Positions 44,149-52,267 of a DNA stretch of 64,000 bases are shown in pieces (the stretch's first letter is position 1; each line of letters starts with the position of its first letter). Made by a program: the position numbers and the translations under genes. The notes under the pieces were generated by a model. The model ran no database searches, was not told the origin of the DNA, and was given only the letters and a program-made list of their open reading frames with translations. The stretch spans positions 1 through 64,000 of the forward strand of contig JAFVHN010000038.1 of NCBI GenBank assembly GCA_017474515.1. The letters are read 5' to 3'. Origin of the DNA: Prevotella sp. (GTDB lineage Bacteria > Bacteroidota > Bacteroidia > Bacteroidales > Bacteroidaceae).

Positions 44149-45792
44149 TCACTTCAAGGAAACCCTGAACCAGTCGGCTTCCACCCATCCGCGGTTGGTC
44201 TTTCCGGCGGGTTCCACGGCCAGCAGTCCTATTTTCGCGCCAATCCACTTCCCTTCCTTCATGGTGAACACCCCTCCGGCCTCGGTGAAGGTCTTTCCGT
44301 TCAGGCTGTAGAAGAATCGGCACTGGCCGTCGGCAACAACCATTCTGAGGAAGATGTCCTCGTGGATGGCCGGCTGATAGTCTATCTTGTCGCGTTCGGT
44401 GGGTTTCAGCGTGGCAATCAGCTCCTCCTTCTGCGCCTTGCCCTTGTCGGCGGCGATGCAGGTGAGGCGGAGCAGCTGGAAACCGTCGTCCACGCGCCTC
44501 ACGACGAGGGCGCTGTAGTCGAGGCCCATCATGATGATGCCGCCCGTCTGGTTTTGTTCCTTCGACGTCATGCGCAACTTGGCCGTGGCGGTGAAGTTGT
44601 CGGCGGGCGTCTTTTGCAAAAGCATGTTGGGCACATTCCACAGGCTCACCGCACCCTCGTCCATCTTATGCGTATAGATGCGCATGGTGCCAAAAGCGGT
44701 GGGCATGCCGAACTTCTGGTCGTAGTTGGCCTGCCACTGCCATTGCTTGCCCAGCACGGGAGCGTTGAACTCATCGCTTTCCATAGGGTTGACAATGGTT
44801 GAACTGCAGCTCTTGGGCTTCTTATGGGTGAGCACGGGCTCGCCCTTCTTGCCCATGATGGGCCATCCGCTCGACCAGTCCACGGGCTGAAGGTGCACCA
44901 CTCGGCCATAGCATTCCTTGTCCTGGAAATGTAGGAACCAGTCCTCGCCGAAAGCGGTGTGAACCCAAGCGCCCTGATGAGGGCCGTTTACGCTGGTCTT
45001 GCCCTGCGCCAGCACTATTTTGTGCTCATAGGGTCCGTAGGGCGACTTGGAGCGCATGGCCAGCTGGAACCCCGTGGGCACGCCGCCCGCCGGACACATT
45101 ATCCAATACCATCCGTCGCGCTTGTAGAACTTGGGACCCTCGCAGGTGCGGTTCTCCGTGCCGTTGCCGTCGAACACGATGACGGGGTTTGAAATGGCCT
45201 TGGTGCCCTCGGCGTTCAGTTCGCGAACGGTGAGCACCGAGGCAAAACGGGCCCGCGAATTGGCCCAGCCGTTCACCAGGTAACAGCGGCCGTCGTCGTC
45301 CCACAGGGGCGTGGTGTCAATCATTCCTTTTCCGGCAATCACGCAGACGGGTGCCTCCCATTTTCCGGCAGGGTCTTTCGTCTTCACCATATATACGCCG
45401 AAGTCGGGGTCGCCCCAATAGATGTAGAACTCGCCGTTGTGATAGCGGATGGAAGGTGCCCACACGCCGTCGCCGTGGCGCGGGGAGCTGAAGTGGTTGA
45501 GCAGGGCGTCGTCGCCCTCATAGAGATTGCCGAGGGCATAGCCGATGATTTCCCAGTTCACCAGGTCGCGCGAATGGAGAATGGGCAGACCAGGCGTACA
45601 CTGGAAGGAACTGGCCGTGAGATAGTAGTCTTCGCCGACCACGCACACGTCGGGGTCGGAATAGTCGGCGTTGATGACGGGATTGGTGTAGGTGCCGTCG
45701 CCATTGTCGGGGCACCACACTTCAGACTTGTACTGTGCCAACAAGCCGCCGGGAATGGCCAGCATGCAGGCAACAACGATTTGTTTTAGCAT
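44149..45792 (-). CDS. Glycoside hydrolase family 43 (xylosidase/arabinofuranosidase type)
   Basis: The 547-aa protein has a signal peptide (VVACMLAIPGGLLAQ). A five-bladed propeller catalytic domain is followed by a C-terminal beta-sandwich (about 330-547, concanavalin-like). Expected catalytic acids are Asp in NADYSDPDV, Asp in GMIDTTPLWDDDG and Glu in TCEGPKFYKRDGWYW. GH43 enzymes remove arabinose or xylose from plant cell-wall glycans. With pectin methylesterase and SusC/D on the same strand, pectin side chains (arabinan) or xylan are likely targets; specificity is unproven. It may be translated with the ATP-grasp gene 11 bases upstream. Confidence 0.88.
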   Translation of the reverse strand: MLKQIVVACMLAIPGGLLAQYKSEVWCPDNGDGTYTNPVINADYSDPDVCVVGEDYYLTASSFQCTPGLPILHSRDLVNWEIIGYALGNLYEGDDALLNHFSSPRHGDGVWAPSIRYHNGEFYIYWGDPDFGVYMVKTKDPAGKWEAPVCVIAGKGMIDTTPLWDDDGRCYLVNGWANSRARFASVLTVRELNAEGTKAISNPVIVFDGNGTENRTCEGPKFYKRDGWYWIMCPAGGVPTGFQLAMRSKSPYGPYEHKIVLAQGKTSVNGPHQGAWVHTAFGEDWFLHFQDKECYGRVVHLQPVDWSSGWPIMGKKGEPVLTHKKPKSCSSTIVNPMESDEFNAPVLGKQWQWQANYDQKFGMPTAFGTMRIYTHKMDEGAVSLWNVPNMLLQKTPADNFTATAKLRMTSKEQNQTGGIIMMGLDYSALVVRRVDDGFQLLRLTCIAADKGKAQKEELIATLKPTERDKIDYQPAIHEDIFLRMVVADGQCRFFYSLNGKTFTEAGGVFTMKEGKWIGAKIGLLAVEPAGKTNRGWVEADWFRVSLK

Positions 45793-45803
45793 ATAAATAA
45801 TTG

Positions 45804-46883
45804 TTATTCTGATAGTTTGATTTCTTGGTCAGCCACCTTGAGCACATAGTTCACACGGTGCTCAATGGTCATTACCTTTCGCGGCTGAAGCCGGTCTTCC
45901 GGCGAAAGGGCCAGGGCCACATGGCCCATGGTGCGGCGCAGGTTGATTTCCACGCAGGGATGGAGCATGAAGCCCTGCCCTTGTCCGCGCGCCACAATCA
46001 TCATGTCCACACCGAACGGCCCGGCATACTTGTTGCGGAACAGGGTGGAAAAGTATTTGCAGGCTTTATTCCTGACATTTTCGAGCAGTGCCGTTTCCAC
46101 ATAGCGGCCCAGCATCTCGGTTTTGTCTTCCTCGGTGGCAAGGAGGTTGCCCGTGTAGGCTCCGTTCAACGTGGAGAAGAGCGACAGGCCGTCGTAGGTC
46201 ACGCTGCCGTCGCCATGGGCGGTGAACTCCATGCCGAAGTCTTTCACCTTATTATAATATGGCTCCATCATGATGCCGCCCTGGCGGGTCATGGTGTTCC
46301 GGATGAAGCCTTGGAGCGACGTGGTGACGGCCGCGTCGGCGATGTATCTCACCCCTCTCCCACTGCTGCTCCAAGGCGCCTTCACGACCACGTCTTGCCA
46401 TTTTTCAACAAAAGCGTTCACGCCTTCGGCAGTGGTCATGTAGTCGGCCTGTCCGCAAGTGAGGTCTTCCACGCCCTGGCGCAGGGCGGCCAGCGCTTCT
46501 GTGCACTGCCGGCGGCTGGACAGCAGGCGTATGTCTGAAAGGTTGTCGGTGCCGGGCAGCTGTTGCCGGTCCACACCGGCTTCGCTGAGCTGTGTGCAAA
46601 TGGCAATGTCCCATCCCCACGGGCTGACGGCGTCGGGATGAAACCGATGCAGGTCGTCGATGCCGACGAAGGTCACCGCTGACATGCGCCGCCGGTGTCG
46701 CCGCGAGGCTTTTTGGGCGAAGGGCACATCATCCACAAGCACAATGTCGCCGTCGGAGGCCCATAGTGCGGGCAGCCAACCAAGGTTCATGCGCAATTCT
46801 TGTGCGGCATGGGGCATGGTGAGGTGCCTGCGGTTGAAGGCCAGGGCAATGTCGTGCTCGGGATTGAAAACGTGAAGGGTCAT
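45804..46883 (-). CDS. ATP-grasp-like protein of unknown function
   Basis: The 359-aa soluble protein has no signal. VVKAPWSSSGRGVRYI (residues about 166-181), GGIMMEPYYNKVKDFGMEF and the late CVEINLRRTMGHVALAL have the order of an ATP-grasp fold: nucleotide loop, hinge, and metal-binding Glu-x-Asn. The N-terminus FNPEHDIALAFNRR is distinctive. It could be a carboxylate-amine ligase. It sits between secreted proteins of the polysaccharide locus and the GH43 gene, but has no obvious link to glycan breakdown. Confidence 0.65.
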   Translation of the reverse strand: MTLHVFNPEHDIALAFNRRHLTMPHAAQELRMNLGWLPALWASDGDIVLVDDVPFAQKASRRHRRRMSAVTFVGIDDLHRFHPDAVSPWGWDIAICTQLSEAGVDRQQLPGTDNLSDIRLLSSRRQCTEALAALRQGVEDLTCGQADYMTTAEGVNAFVEKWQDVVVKAPWSSSGRGVRYIADAAVTTSLQGFIRNTMTRQGGIMMEPYYNKVKDFGMEFTAHGDGSVTYDGLSLFSTLNGAYTGNLLATEEDKTEMLGRYVETALLENVRNKACKYFSTLFRNKYAGPFGVDMMIVARGQGQGFMLHPCVEINLRRTMGHVALALSPEDRLQPRKVMTIEHRVNYVLKVADQEIKLSE

Positions 46884-47026
46884 TTATATAAAAGGTGAAA
46901 AAGTGAAAAGGTGAAAAAGAAAAAAGGAAGAGTGAAAAGTGAAGAGTGAGAAACATGCTGCCGCCATCTGATGAACGGCAAAATGCCTTCACTCTTCATT
47001 TTTCACTCTTCACTCTTCACTTTATT
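46884..47026. repeat. Repeat A between the ATP-grasp and secreted-protein genes
   Basis: AAAGTGAAAAGGTGAAAAAG, ACATGCTGCCGCCATCTGA and CTTCACTCTTCATTTTTCAC. No gene. Confidence 0.65.
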
Positions 47027-48559
47027 TTACTTGTTCAGATATTTCTTTCCGTTGACGATGATGATGCCCTTGGCATTCTTGTCAACACGCTGGCCGTTGA
47101 TGTTGAAATACACGTTGCCGGCCTTGTTGTCGCTGTTGACCATGCGAATGGCAGTCTGCCCGCCGGGCAGTTTGCCGTTCTGCAGCAGGGTGATGGTGGC
47201 ATCGCCGTTCTGAGCGGTGACGGTGGCATCGCCGGTGGTGTCGAAGTAGAAGCCCACTGCGGTCATCTTCGAGCCGTTGGCGTTGATGTAGTACTTGCAG
47301 CCTGCGAACACGGGGAACTTGATGAGGCCGGGGCCGCCCTTGGCAATGTTCTTGGTCCACTTCATGGTGCCGTCTTCCTGGGCTTCGCAGTGGTCGTCGT
47401 ACTTGCCGATGTTGCGGCAGTAAATCTGCTCGGGCCACTCCACGGCGGTAATGCCTGCGTCTTTCAGGTAGTTGTACTCTCCGCCGCCCTGAAGCTCAAA
47501 TCCGTACTGTGCGCCCAGGTCGGTGGTGGCGTCGCCCACGGCCGAGTAAACGTAGCCTATTGCATCGTCGTTCTCAAAGATGGTGTAGGCCTTGTTCGAG
47601 GAAGCCTGCTGGAACACATAGAGATAGCCGTCTTGCTGGACATCGGCCACGAAGAAGGCACCCTGCACGGGGGCTTTCAACGTGCTGGCGGGCGTGCCTC
47701 CGTCGGCATCCTTCGGGTTGCTGTTGCCCTGCAGTCCGCCTTTCAGAGTAGTGTCGCCGATGAAGAACGGGCCACGATTCTGGGCCTTGTAGCTGTCTTC
47801 GGCACCAATCTTGAAGCTGATGACACCCTCGATGGAACCGATTTCTGTTCCTCCGGCCACAGTGACACCATCCTCACCCAGGCCGAGAGCAGCATACAGG
47901 GGGTTGTCGGCATCAAAGACCACGGCGGTGCCGCTGCCTCCCGAGCCCTGAGCGGCCTGCACGGCGGCATCGCGGTCGGTGTAGAGGCGCAGGGCAACGT
48001 CGAGCTGGTTGTTGCCGGCGAAGAAGAAGTCGAACGAGCCCTCGTAGGCCTCGTCGAGGAAGTCGAGCGTGGCGAAGGTGTAGCCGGCCACATGCTCATG
48101 GGGCGTAGGCACCTTTTCGTTCTCGGGGTTCACCTCGCACGGGTCGATGGGATACCTGGCCTTCGTATAGATGACCATGTTGTCCTGCTCGTCCTTGCCG
48201 ATGGGGTCGGCAAATTCGTAGCCGTCCTGATCGCCGGCACCCCAGCCGTAGAGGTATTCCCAGTTGTCGCCTTGCGAGTAACCCGACATCTCAACGCGCC
48301 ACACCTTCACACCGGCGGGCAGGTTGATGGTGTACTTGGTCTTGTTCTTGAAGTTGATGCCGAGGCTCCAGCCCTGGCGCTCCACAATCTTGAATGCGCG
48401 TCCGCCCATCGACAGGGTAATGTCAGTGCCCTGGAAGTAATAGGTCTGGTCGTCGCTCTTCGATTCATCATAGGTTTCTGTGGTAAGGTCCACATAGCCC
48501 TGCGCCGACAGTCCGGCTGCGAACATGGCGCACGCAAAGAGAGTAAATAATTTCTTCAT
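47027..48559 (-). CDS. Secreted protein of unknown function, two-part (paralogue A)
   Basis: The 510-aa protein has signal KLFTLFACAMFAAGLSAQ. Residues 20-205 are an extra domain (YFQGTDITLSMGGRAFKIV, VWRVEMSGYSQGD) not in paralogue B. Residues about 215-510 are nearly identical to the whole of paralogue B (GGTEIGSIEGVISFKIGAED, YVFQQASSNKAYTIFENDDA). The tail GIIIVNGKKYLNK is a sorting-type end. No family recognised; beta-rich and Gly/Asp-rich, possibly a glycan-binding surface protein of this locus. Confidence 0.75.
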   Translation of the reverse strand: MKKLFTLFACAMFAAGLSAQGYVDLTTETYDESKSDDQTYYFQGTDITLSMGGRAFKIVERQGWSLGINFKNKTKYTINLPAGVKVWRVEMSGYSQGDNWEYLYGWGAGDQDGYEFADPIGKDEQDNMVIYTKARYPIDPCEVNPENEKVPTPHEHVAGYTFATLDFLDEAYEGSFDFFFAGNNQLDVALRLYTDRDAAVQAAQGSGGSGTAVVFDADNPLYAALGLGEDGVTVAGGTEIGSIEGVISFKIGAEDSYKAQNRGPFFIGDTTLKGGLQGNSNPKDADGGTPASTLKAPVQGAFFVADVQQDGYLYVFQQASSNKAYTIFENDDAIGYVYSAVGDATTDLGAQYGFELQGGGEYNYLKDAGITAVEWPEQIYCRNIGKYDDHCEAQEDGTMKWTKNIAKGGPGLIKFPVFAGCKYYINANGSKMTAVGFYFDTTGDATVTAQNGDATITLLQNGKLPGGQTAIRMVNSDNKAGNVYFNINGQRVDKNAKGIIIVNGKKYLNK

Positions 48560-48869
48560 AATAGCAGTAATTTGTTTTAAGATGTTTGAGATAAAATTGA
48601 AATTCTGAGCACAAAATTAAGAATTATATTTCATATTACTGTTGTTTTGGCAGTAAAAAAAAGTAAAAAACGATAATTTTACCCCGTGAAATGACAATTT
48701 GCACACCTTTCCGCGTCTTTTTCCACTTTTCCACCCGCACTGTTGTCACCCGGTGCCGCGACACTTTGGCTGCGCCGTGGTGAAAAGCCGGCGGAGGGAA
48801 GGCCCCAAAAAAGAGCCGTGCCCCGTATTGAGGCACGACCCTTGAGTGAAAACAATGTATCTCGCGAGA
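48560..48869. other. 310-bp intergenic region with promoter and terminator
   Basis: CAAAATTA (48612-48619) is a - strand TAATTTTG box for paralogue A. A hairpin at 48806-48840 terminates paralogue B. No gene in between. Confidence 0.55.
48806..48840 (-). terminator. Terminator of secreted paralogue B
   Basis: On the - strand GTCGTGCC pairs with GGCACGGC, followed by TCTTTTTT. Confidence 0.75.
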
Positions 48870-49829
48870 TTACTTGTTGAGGTACTTCTTGCCATTAACG
48901 ATGACAATGCCCTTCTGCGACATGTTCACGCGCTGGCCGTTGATGTTGTACACCACGCCGTTTGCGGAGTTCTCTGCCTTCACGTTCTTGATGGCAGTCT
49001 CGCCGCCGGGCAGCTGGCCGTTCTGAAGCAGGATGATGGTTTCCTCACCACTCACGGTGCTGATAGTGGCGTCGCCTGTGGTGTCGTAGTAGAAACCTAC
49101 TGCGGTCATCTTCGAGCCGTTGGCGTTGATGTAGTACTTGCAGCCTGCGAACACGGGGAACTTGATGAGGCCGGGGCCGCCCTTGGCAATGTTCTTTGTC
49201 CACTTCATGGTGCCGTCTTCCTGGGCATCGCAGTGGTCGTCGTACTTGCCGATGTTGCGGCAGTAGATCTGCTCGGGCCACTCCACGGCGGTGATGCCTG
49301 CGTCTTTCAGGTAGTTGTACTCTCCGCCGCCCTTGAGCTCAAAGCCATACTGTGCGCCCAGGTCTGTGGTGGCGTCGCCCACGGCCGAGTAAACGTAGCC
49401 AATGGCATCGTCGTTCTCAAAGATGGTGTAGGCCTTGTTCGAGGAAGCCTGCTGGAACACATAGAGGTAGCCGTCGGTGTTCACATCGGCCACGAAGTAA
49501 GCGCCCTGCACGGGGACTTTCAGCGTACTGGCGGGCGTGCCTCCGTCGGCATCCTTCGGGTTGCTGTTGCCCTGCAGTCCGCCCTTGGACTCTGTGTCGG
49601 CCACGATGAACGGGCCGCGGTTCTGGGGCTTGTAAGTGTCTTCAGCACCAATCTTGAAGCTGATGACGCCCTCGATGGAACCGATTTCAGTTCCACCGGC
49701 CACGGTGACACCGTCGCTGTTGAGGCCGAGAGCCGAGAAGAGGGGGTTGTCCTCGTTGAACACCACCACCTGGGCGCTGGCACTCATGGCAGCTACGAAG
49801 GCCACTGCACTAAGTAAAATTTTTTTCAT
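48870..49829 (-). CDS. Secreted protein of unknown function (paralogue B)
   Basis: The 319-aa protein has signal KKILLSAVAFVAAMSASAQ and directly the domain shared with paralogue A (from VVFNEDNPLFSALGLNSDGV). Long identical DNA runs between about 49100-49560 and 47240-47700 show recent duplication or gene conversion. The extreme C-terminus (QRVNMSQKGIVIVNGKKYLNK, in two parts) is again a sorting-type tail. Function unknown. Confidence 0.75.
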   Translation of the reverse strand: MKKILLSAVAFVAAMSASAQVVVFNEDNPLFSALGLNSDGVTVAGGTEIGSIEGVISFKIGAEDTYKPQNRGPFIVADTESKGGLQGNSNPKDADGGTPASTLKVPVQGAYFVADVNTDGYLYVFQQASSNKAYTIFENDDAIGYVYSAVGDATTDLGAQYGFELKGGGEYNYLKDAGITAVEWPEQIYCRNIGKYDDHCDAQEDGTMKWTKNIAKGGPGLIKFPVFAGCKYYINANGSKMTAVGFYYDTTGDATISTVSGEETIILLQNGQLPGGETAIKNVKAENSANGVVYNINGQRVNMSQKGIVIVNGKKYLNK

Positions 49830-49892
49830 AATAAAATTTTTTGTTAATGATTAAAATGATATTTGAGCAATATTACTCTCTGGTTGTTGTGT

Positions 49893-49927
49893 AAAGGCCG
49901 GGCGGGCAAGTGTCCAGCCCGGCCTTT
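49893..49927 (-). terminator. Terminator of the SusD-adjacent lipoprotein gene
   Basis: AAAGGCCGGGC (49893-49903) and GCCCGGCCTTT (49917-49927) pair perfectly over 11 bp around 13 nt. Confidence 0.6.
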
Positions 49928-49934
49928 TAAGCTA

Positions 49935-50387
49935 CTATCGCCTTCCTTCGAAGGTGTAGTTGAATTTCTTGGTGATACGTCCTACTTTCTCCGAGATGGT
50001 GAAAGCCGTGGTGAGCACACCGTCTTCCGAGATGCGTCCGGCGAAGGCTGTTCCCAGGCCGTTGGTTTCGAGCTGGTTGACGAACTGGAATCCGCGTCCC
50101 GAGTTCCACACGTTGGCCACAGACGACTTTTCGAGGCTGGCTCCGGGGCAGCTGAAGGTGATGTCGGTGCAGCGCACTGAGTCGGTAGCAACGAGCGTCA
50201 CGGTGCCGTCGTAGGTGTTAGTGCCGTCTTCGCCCTCTTTTGTCCAGGTGCCGGTGTAAGTGCCGGCAGAAGCCTTCTCGGGTGTGGTGGAGTAGCTGAT
50301 GACTTCGTCTTCGTCGTCATCGCTACATGCCACGAAGGAGCAGCTGAGCGTGAACAGGGCAAATGCTGCAAAAATATATTTTTTCAT
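49935..50387 (-). CDS. Small outer-membrane lipoprotein downstream of SusD
   Basis: The 150-aa protein has a lipoprotein signal ending SFVACSDDDEDE; Asp/Glu after the Cys is the Bacteroidetes surface-export pattern. The body is a small beta-rich domain (AGTYTGTWTKEG, GTVTLVATDSVRC, KKFNYTFEGRR). No family is recognised; it may be a surface glycan-binding protein of the SusE/F position. It is 33 bases from susD and surely co-transcribed. Confidence 0.75.
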   Translation of the reverse strand: MKKYIFAAFALFTLSCSFVACSDDDEDEVISYSTTPEKASAGTYTGTWTKEGEDGTNTYDGTVTLVATDSVRCTDITFSCPGASLEKSSVANVWNSGRGFQFVNQLETNGLGTAFAGRISEDGVLTTAFTISEKVGRITKKFNYTFEGRR

Positions 50388-50420
50388 GATTTCTCGTGTT
50401 TTGAGGTTCTACATTGTTGA

Positions 50421-52241
50421 TTAATAGCCGGGGTTCTGATCTTCCTTGTTGATGGCGGTGTTCATCTCAATCTCGTTGGAGGGGATGGGGCGCAGCAGCT
50501 TATAGGCCGAACCCGTAACGTCCATCATGGACTTGGCATTGGTCACGTAGGGGTTGAACTGCACGTTGTAGCGCACGAGCTGCTTGGTACGGCGGAGGTC
50601 CATCCAGCGGTGGCCTTCAGCATAGAGCTCGCGGGCACGCTCGTCAAGGATGACGTCGATGTCGCGCACCTGGAAGCCCTCGGTGGTGAAGTAGTTGTGC
50701 TCATAGGCTCCGAAGGAATTAAGCGAGGGCAGGCCGGCACGGTTACGCACGGCATTGAGCTTGCTAAGGGCCTGGGCGGTCTGTCCGGCCATGAGATAAG
50801 CCTCGGCAGCAATGAGGTACATGTCGCTGACGTGCATGATCACGATGTCGCGATAGTCGTTGTTGTCAGTCACCTGGGCCGACGAGGGGTCGTCGAACTT
50901 CTTCACGCAAGCGCCGTTGTTCACCTGGATGTTGTAGGTGGCCACGGACTTCACTTCCTTTGTCCAGTTGCCGTCGGCATCGAAGGCGTAGGTGACGACG
51001 TTGGGAAGGGTGAGAATGGCAGCGGTGGCCGTGGTGAGGTAGTTCTTCTGCTTGTAGAGCTCCTTGTTGGCGGCAAACTCAGCCTCGGCCTCGGCTTCTG
51101 TCACCCAGTAGGGGAAGAACTGGTGTCCGATGCCCTGCTTGGCGAGGTCGGCCTTCGGCATGTTATAGTAGGCGTAGTAGCCCTGGGTGCCCCAGTCGGC
51201 GGTGGAACCTGTGATAGTGCCGTTGTACATGATTCTCATGTAAGTGGCATCGTAGCGCAGGTCTTCGGGGTCATAGAGGTACATGGACTTCTCCGACTGT
51301 GCGTTGTCGCTTCCCACGTTCTTCATGCCGCTGGTGGTGCAGGCGCCGTAATAGCCGCCGTAGTTGTTCTGCATGCTATGTCCGCCGCTGGTGGCGTCGC
51401 CGGGATAGCCGTTGCGCTCATACTGCACGGAGAAGATTTCCTCTTCGTTGCCTTCGTTATAGGGCGACCATTTGTCGGCGTAGCTCATGGTGAGGTTGAT
51501 GCCGTTGATGGCTTTCTCGGCCCATTCGGCGGCAGATGCAAAGCGGCTGGTGGAGTTCACCGTGTAGGTTCCCTGCTCAATATTGCTATAAGGGGCGTCG
51601 AGATCCCATCCTGCTGACAGATAGACCTTTGCCAGGAGTGCTGCCACAGCCTGCTTGCTGGCGCGACCGTTGTGGCTCTGAGCGGGAAGGCTCGAGTTGT
51701 TGTAAAGGTCGGTCAGGTCTTCAATCATCGACGAATAGATTTCCTCGAGGCTGGTGCGCGGATAGCTGCGGTTGGCGTCGTTGATATAAGAGGTGACGTA
51801 GGGCACCGAGCCGAACTGCTGTGTCATGACGTAGTAGGCATAGTTGCGCAGGAAGCGGGCCTCTTGCGACAATGTTGACCCTTCGCCGGCATAGGCCACG
51901 ACGCCGTTGGCATAGTTGATGGTCTTGAAGAGGTTGGCATAGAAGTTCTTCACCGTTCCGTCTTCAGCCGTGAGCGAATACTGGTTGTACACGCCGGGGT
52001 CGTGTCCGCGCGTGTTGATATAAAGGTCTGTTCCCTGCTGATAAAGGCTGGGATTATAGACGATGGACTTCAGGGAATTGTATGCCGCGGTGAGGAAAGT
52101 AGAGGCATCGCTGCCAAAGATGTCGTCGGCCGTCTGTCCACCCGTGCTTTTGTTCTCAGCCTCCAAGAAGTCGCTGCATGCCGTGAACGTCAGTCCAGCC
52201 AGCAGGAGTGCAGCCAAGGAATGAAATATCTTCTTTTTCAT
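50421..52241 (-). CDS. susD: SusD/RagB-family nutrient-binding lipoprotein
   Basis: The 606-aa surface lipoprotein (lipobox LTFTACSDF) has SusD traits: N-terminal segment DDIFGSDASTFLTAAYNSL, TPR-like helices (RASKQAVAALLAKVYLSAGW), and the C-terminal RARELYAEGHRWMDLRRTKQL and LRPIPSNEIEMN motifs. SusD lids the SusC channel and binds the glycan. susC is just upstream (26 bases). The substrate is not shown by sequence; pectin is suggested by the neighbouring pectin methylesterase. Confidence 0.96.
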   Translation of the reverse strand: MKKKIFHSLAALLLAGLTFTACSDFLEAENKSTGGQTADDIFGSDASTFLTAAYNSLKSIVYNPSLYQQGTDLYINTRGHDPGVYNQYSLTAEDGTVKNFYANLFKTINYANGVVAYAGEGSTLSQEARFLRNYAYYVMTQQFGSVPYVTSYINDANRSYPRTSLEEIYSSMIEDLTDLYNNSSLPAQSHNGRASKQAVAALLAKVYLSAGWDLDAPYSNIEQGTYTVNSTSRFASAAEWAEKAINGINLTMSYADKWSPYNEGNEEEIFSVQYERNGYPGDATSGGHSMQNNYGGYYGACTTSGMKNVGSDNAQSEKSMYLYDPEDLRYDATYMRIMYNGTITGSTADWGTQGYYAYYNMPKADLAKQGIGHQFFPYWVTEAEAEAEFAANKELYKQKNYLTTATAAILTLPNVVTYAFDADGNWTKEVKSVATYNIQVNNGACVKKFDDPSSAQVTDNNDYRDIVIMHVSDMYLIAAEAYLMAGQTAQALSKLNAVRNRAGLPSLNSFGAYEHNYFTTEGFQVRDIDVILDERARELYAEGHRWMDLRRTKQLVRYNVQFNPYVTNAKSMMDVTGSAYKLLRPIPSNEIEMNTAINKEDQNPGY

Positions 52242-52267
52242 TGTTTCTTAGGATTTAAGTGGTTTTA

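Noticed and set aside
46946..48550. 534-residue open frame antisense to secreted paralogue A
   Set aside because: It lies wholly opposite a gene with signal peptide, paralogue and sorting tail; its translation is Val/Gly/Leu-rich without motifs, the usual shadow of GC-rich codon use.
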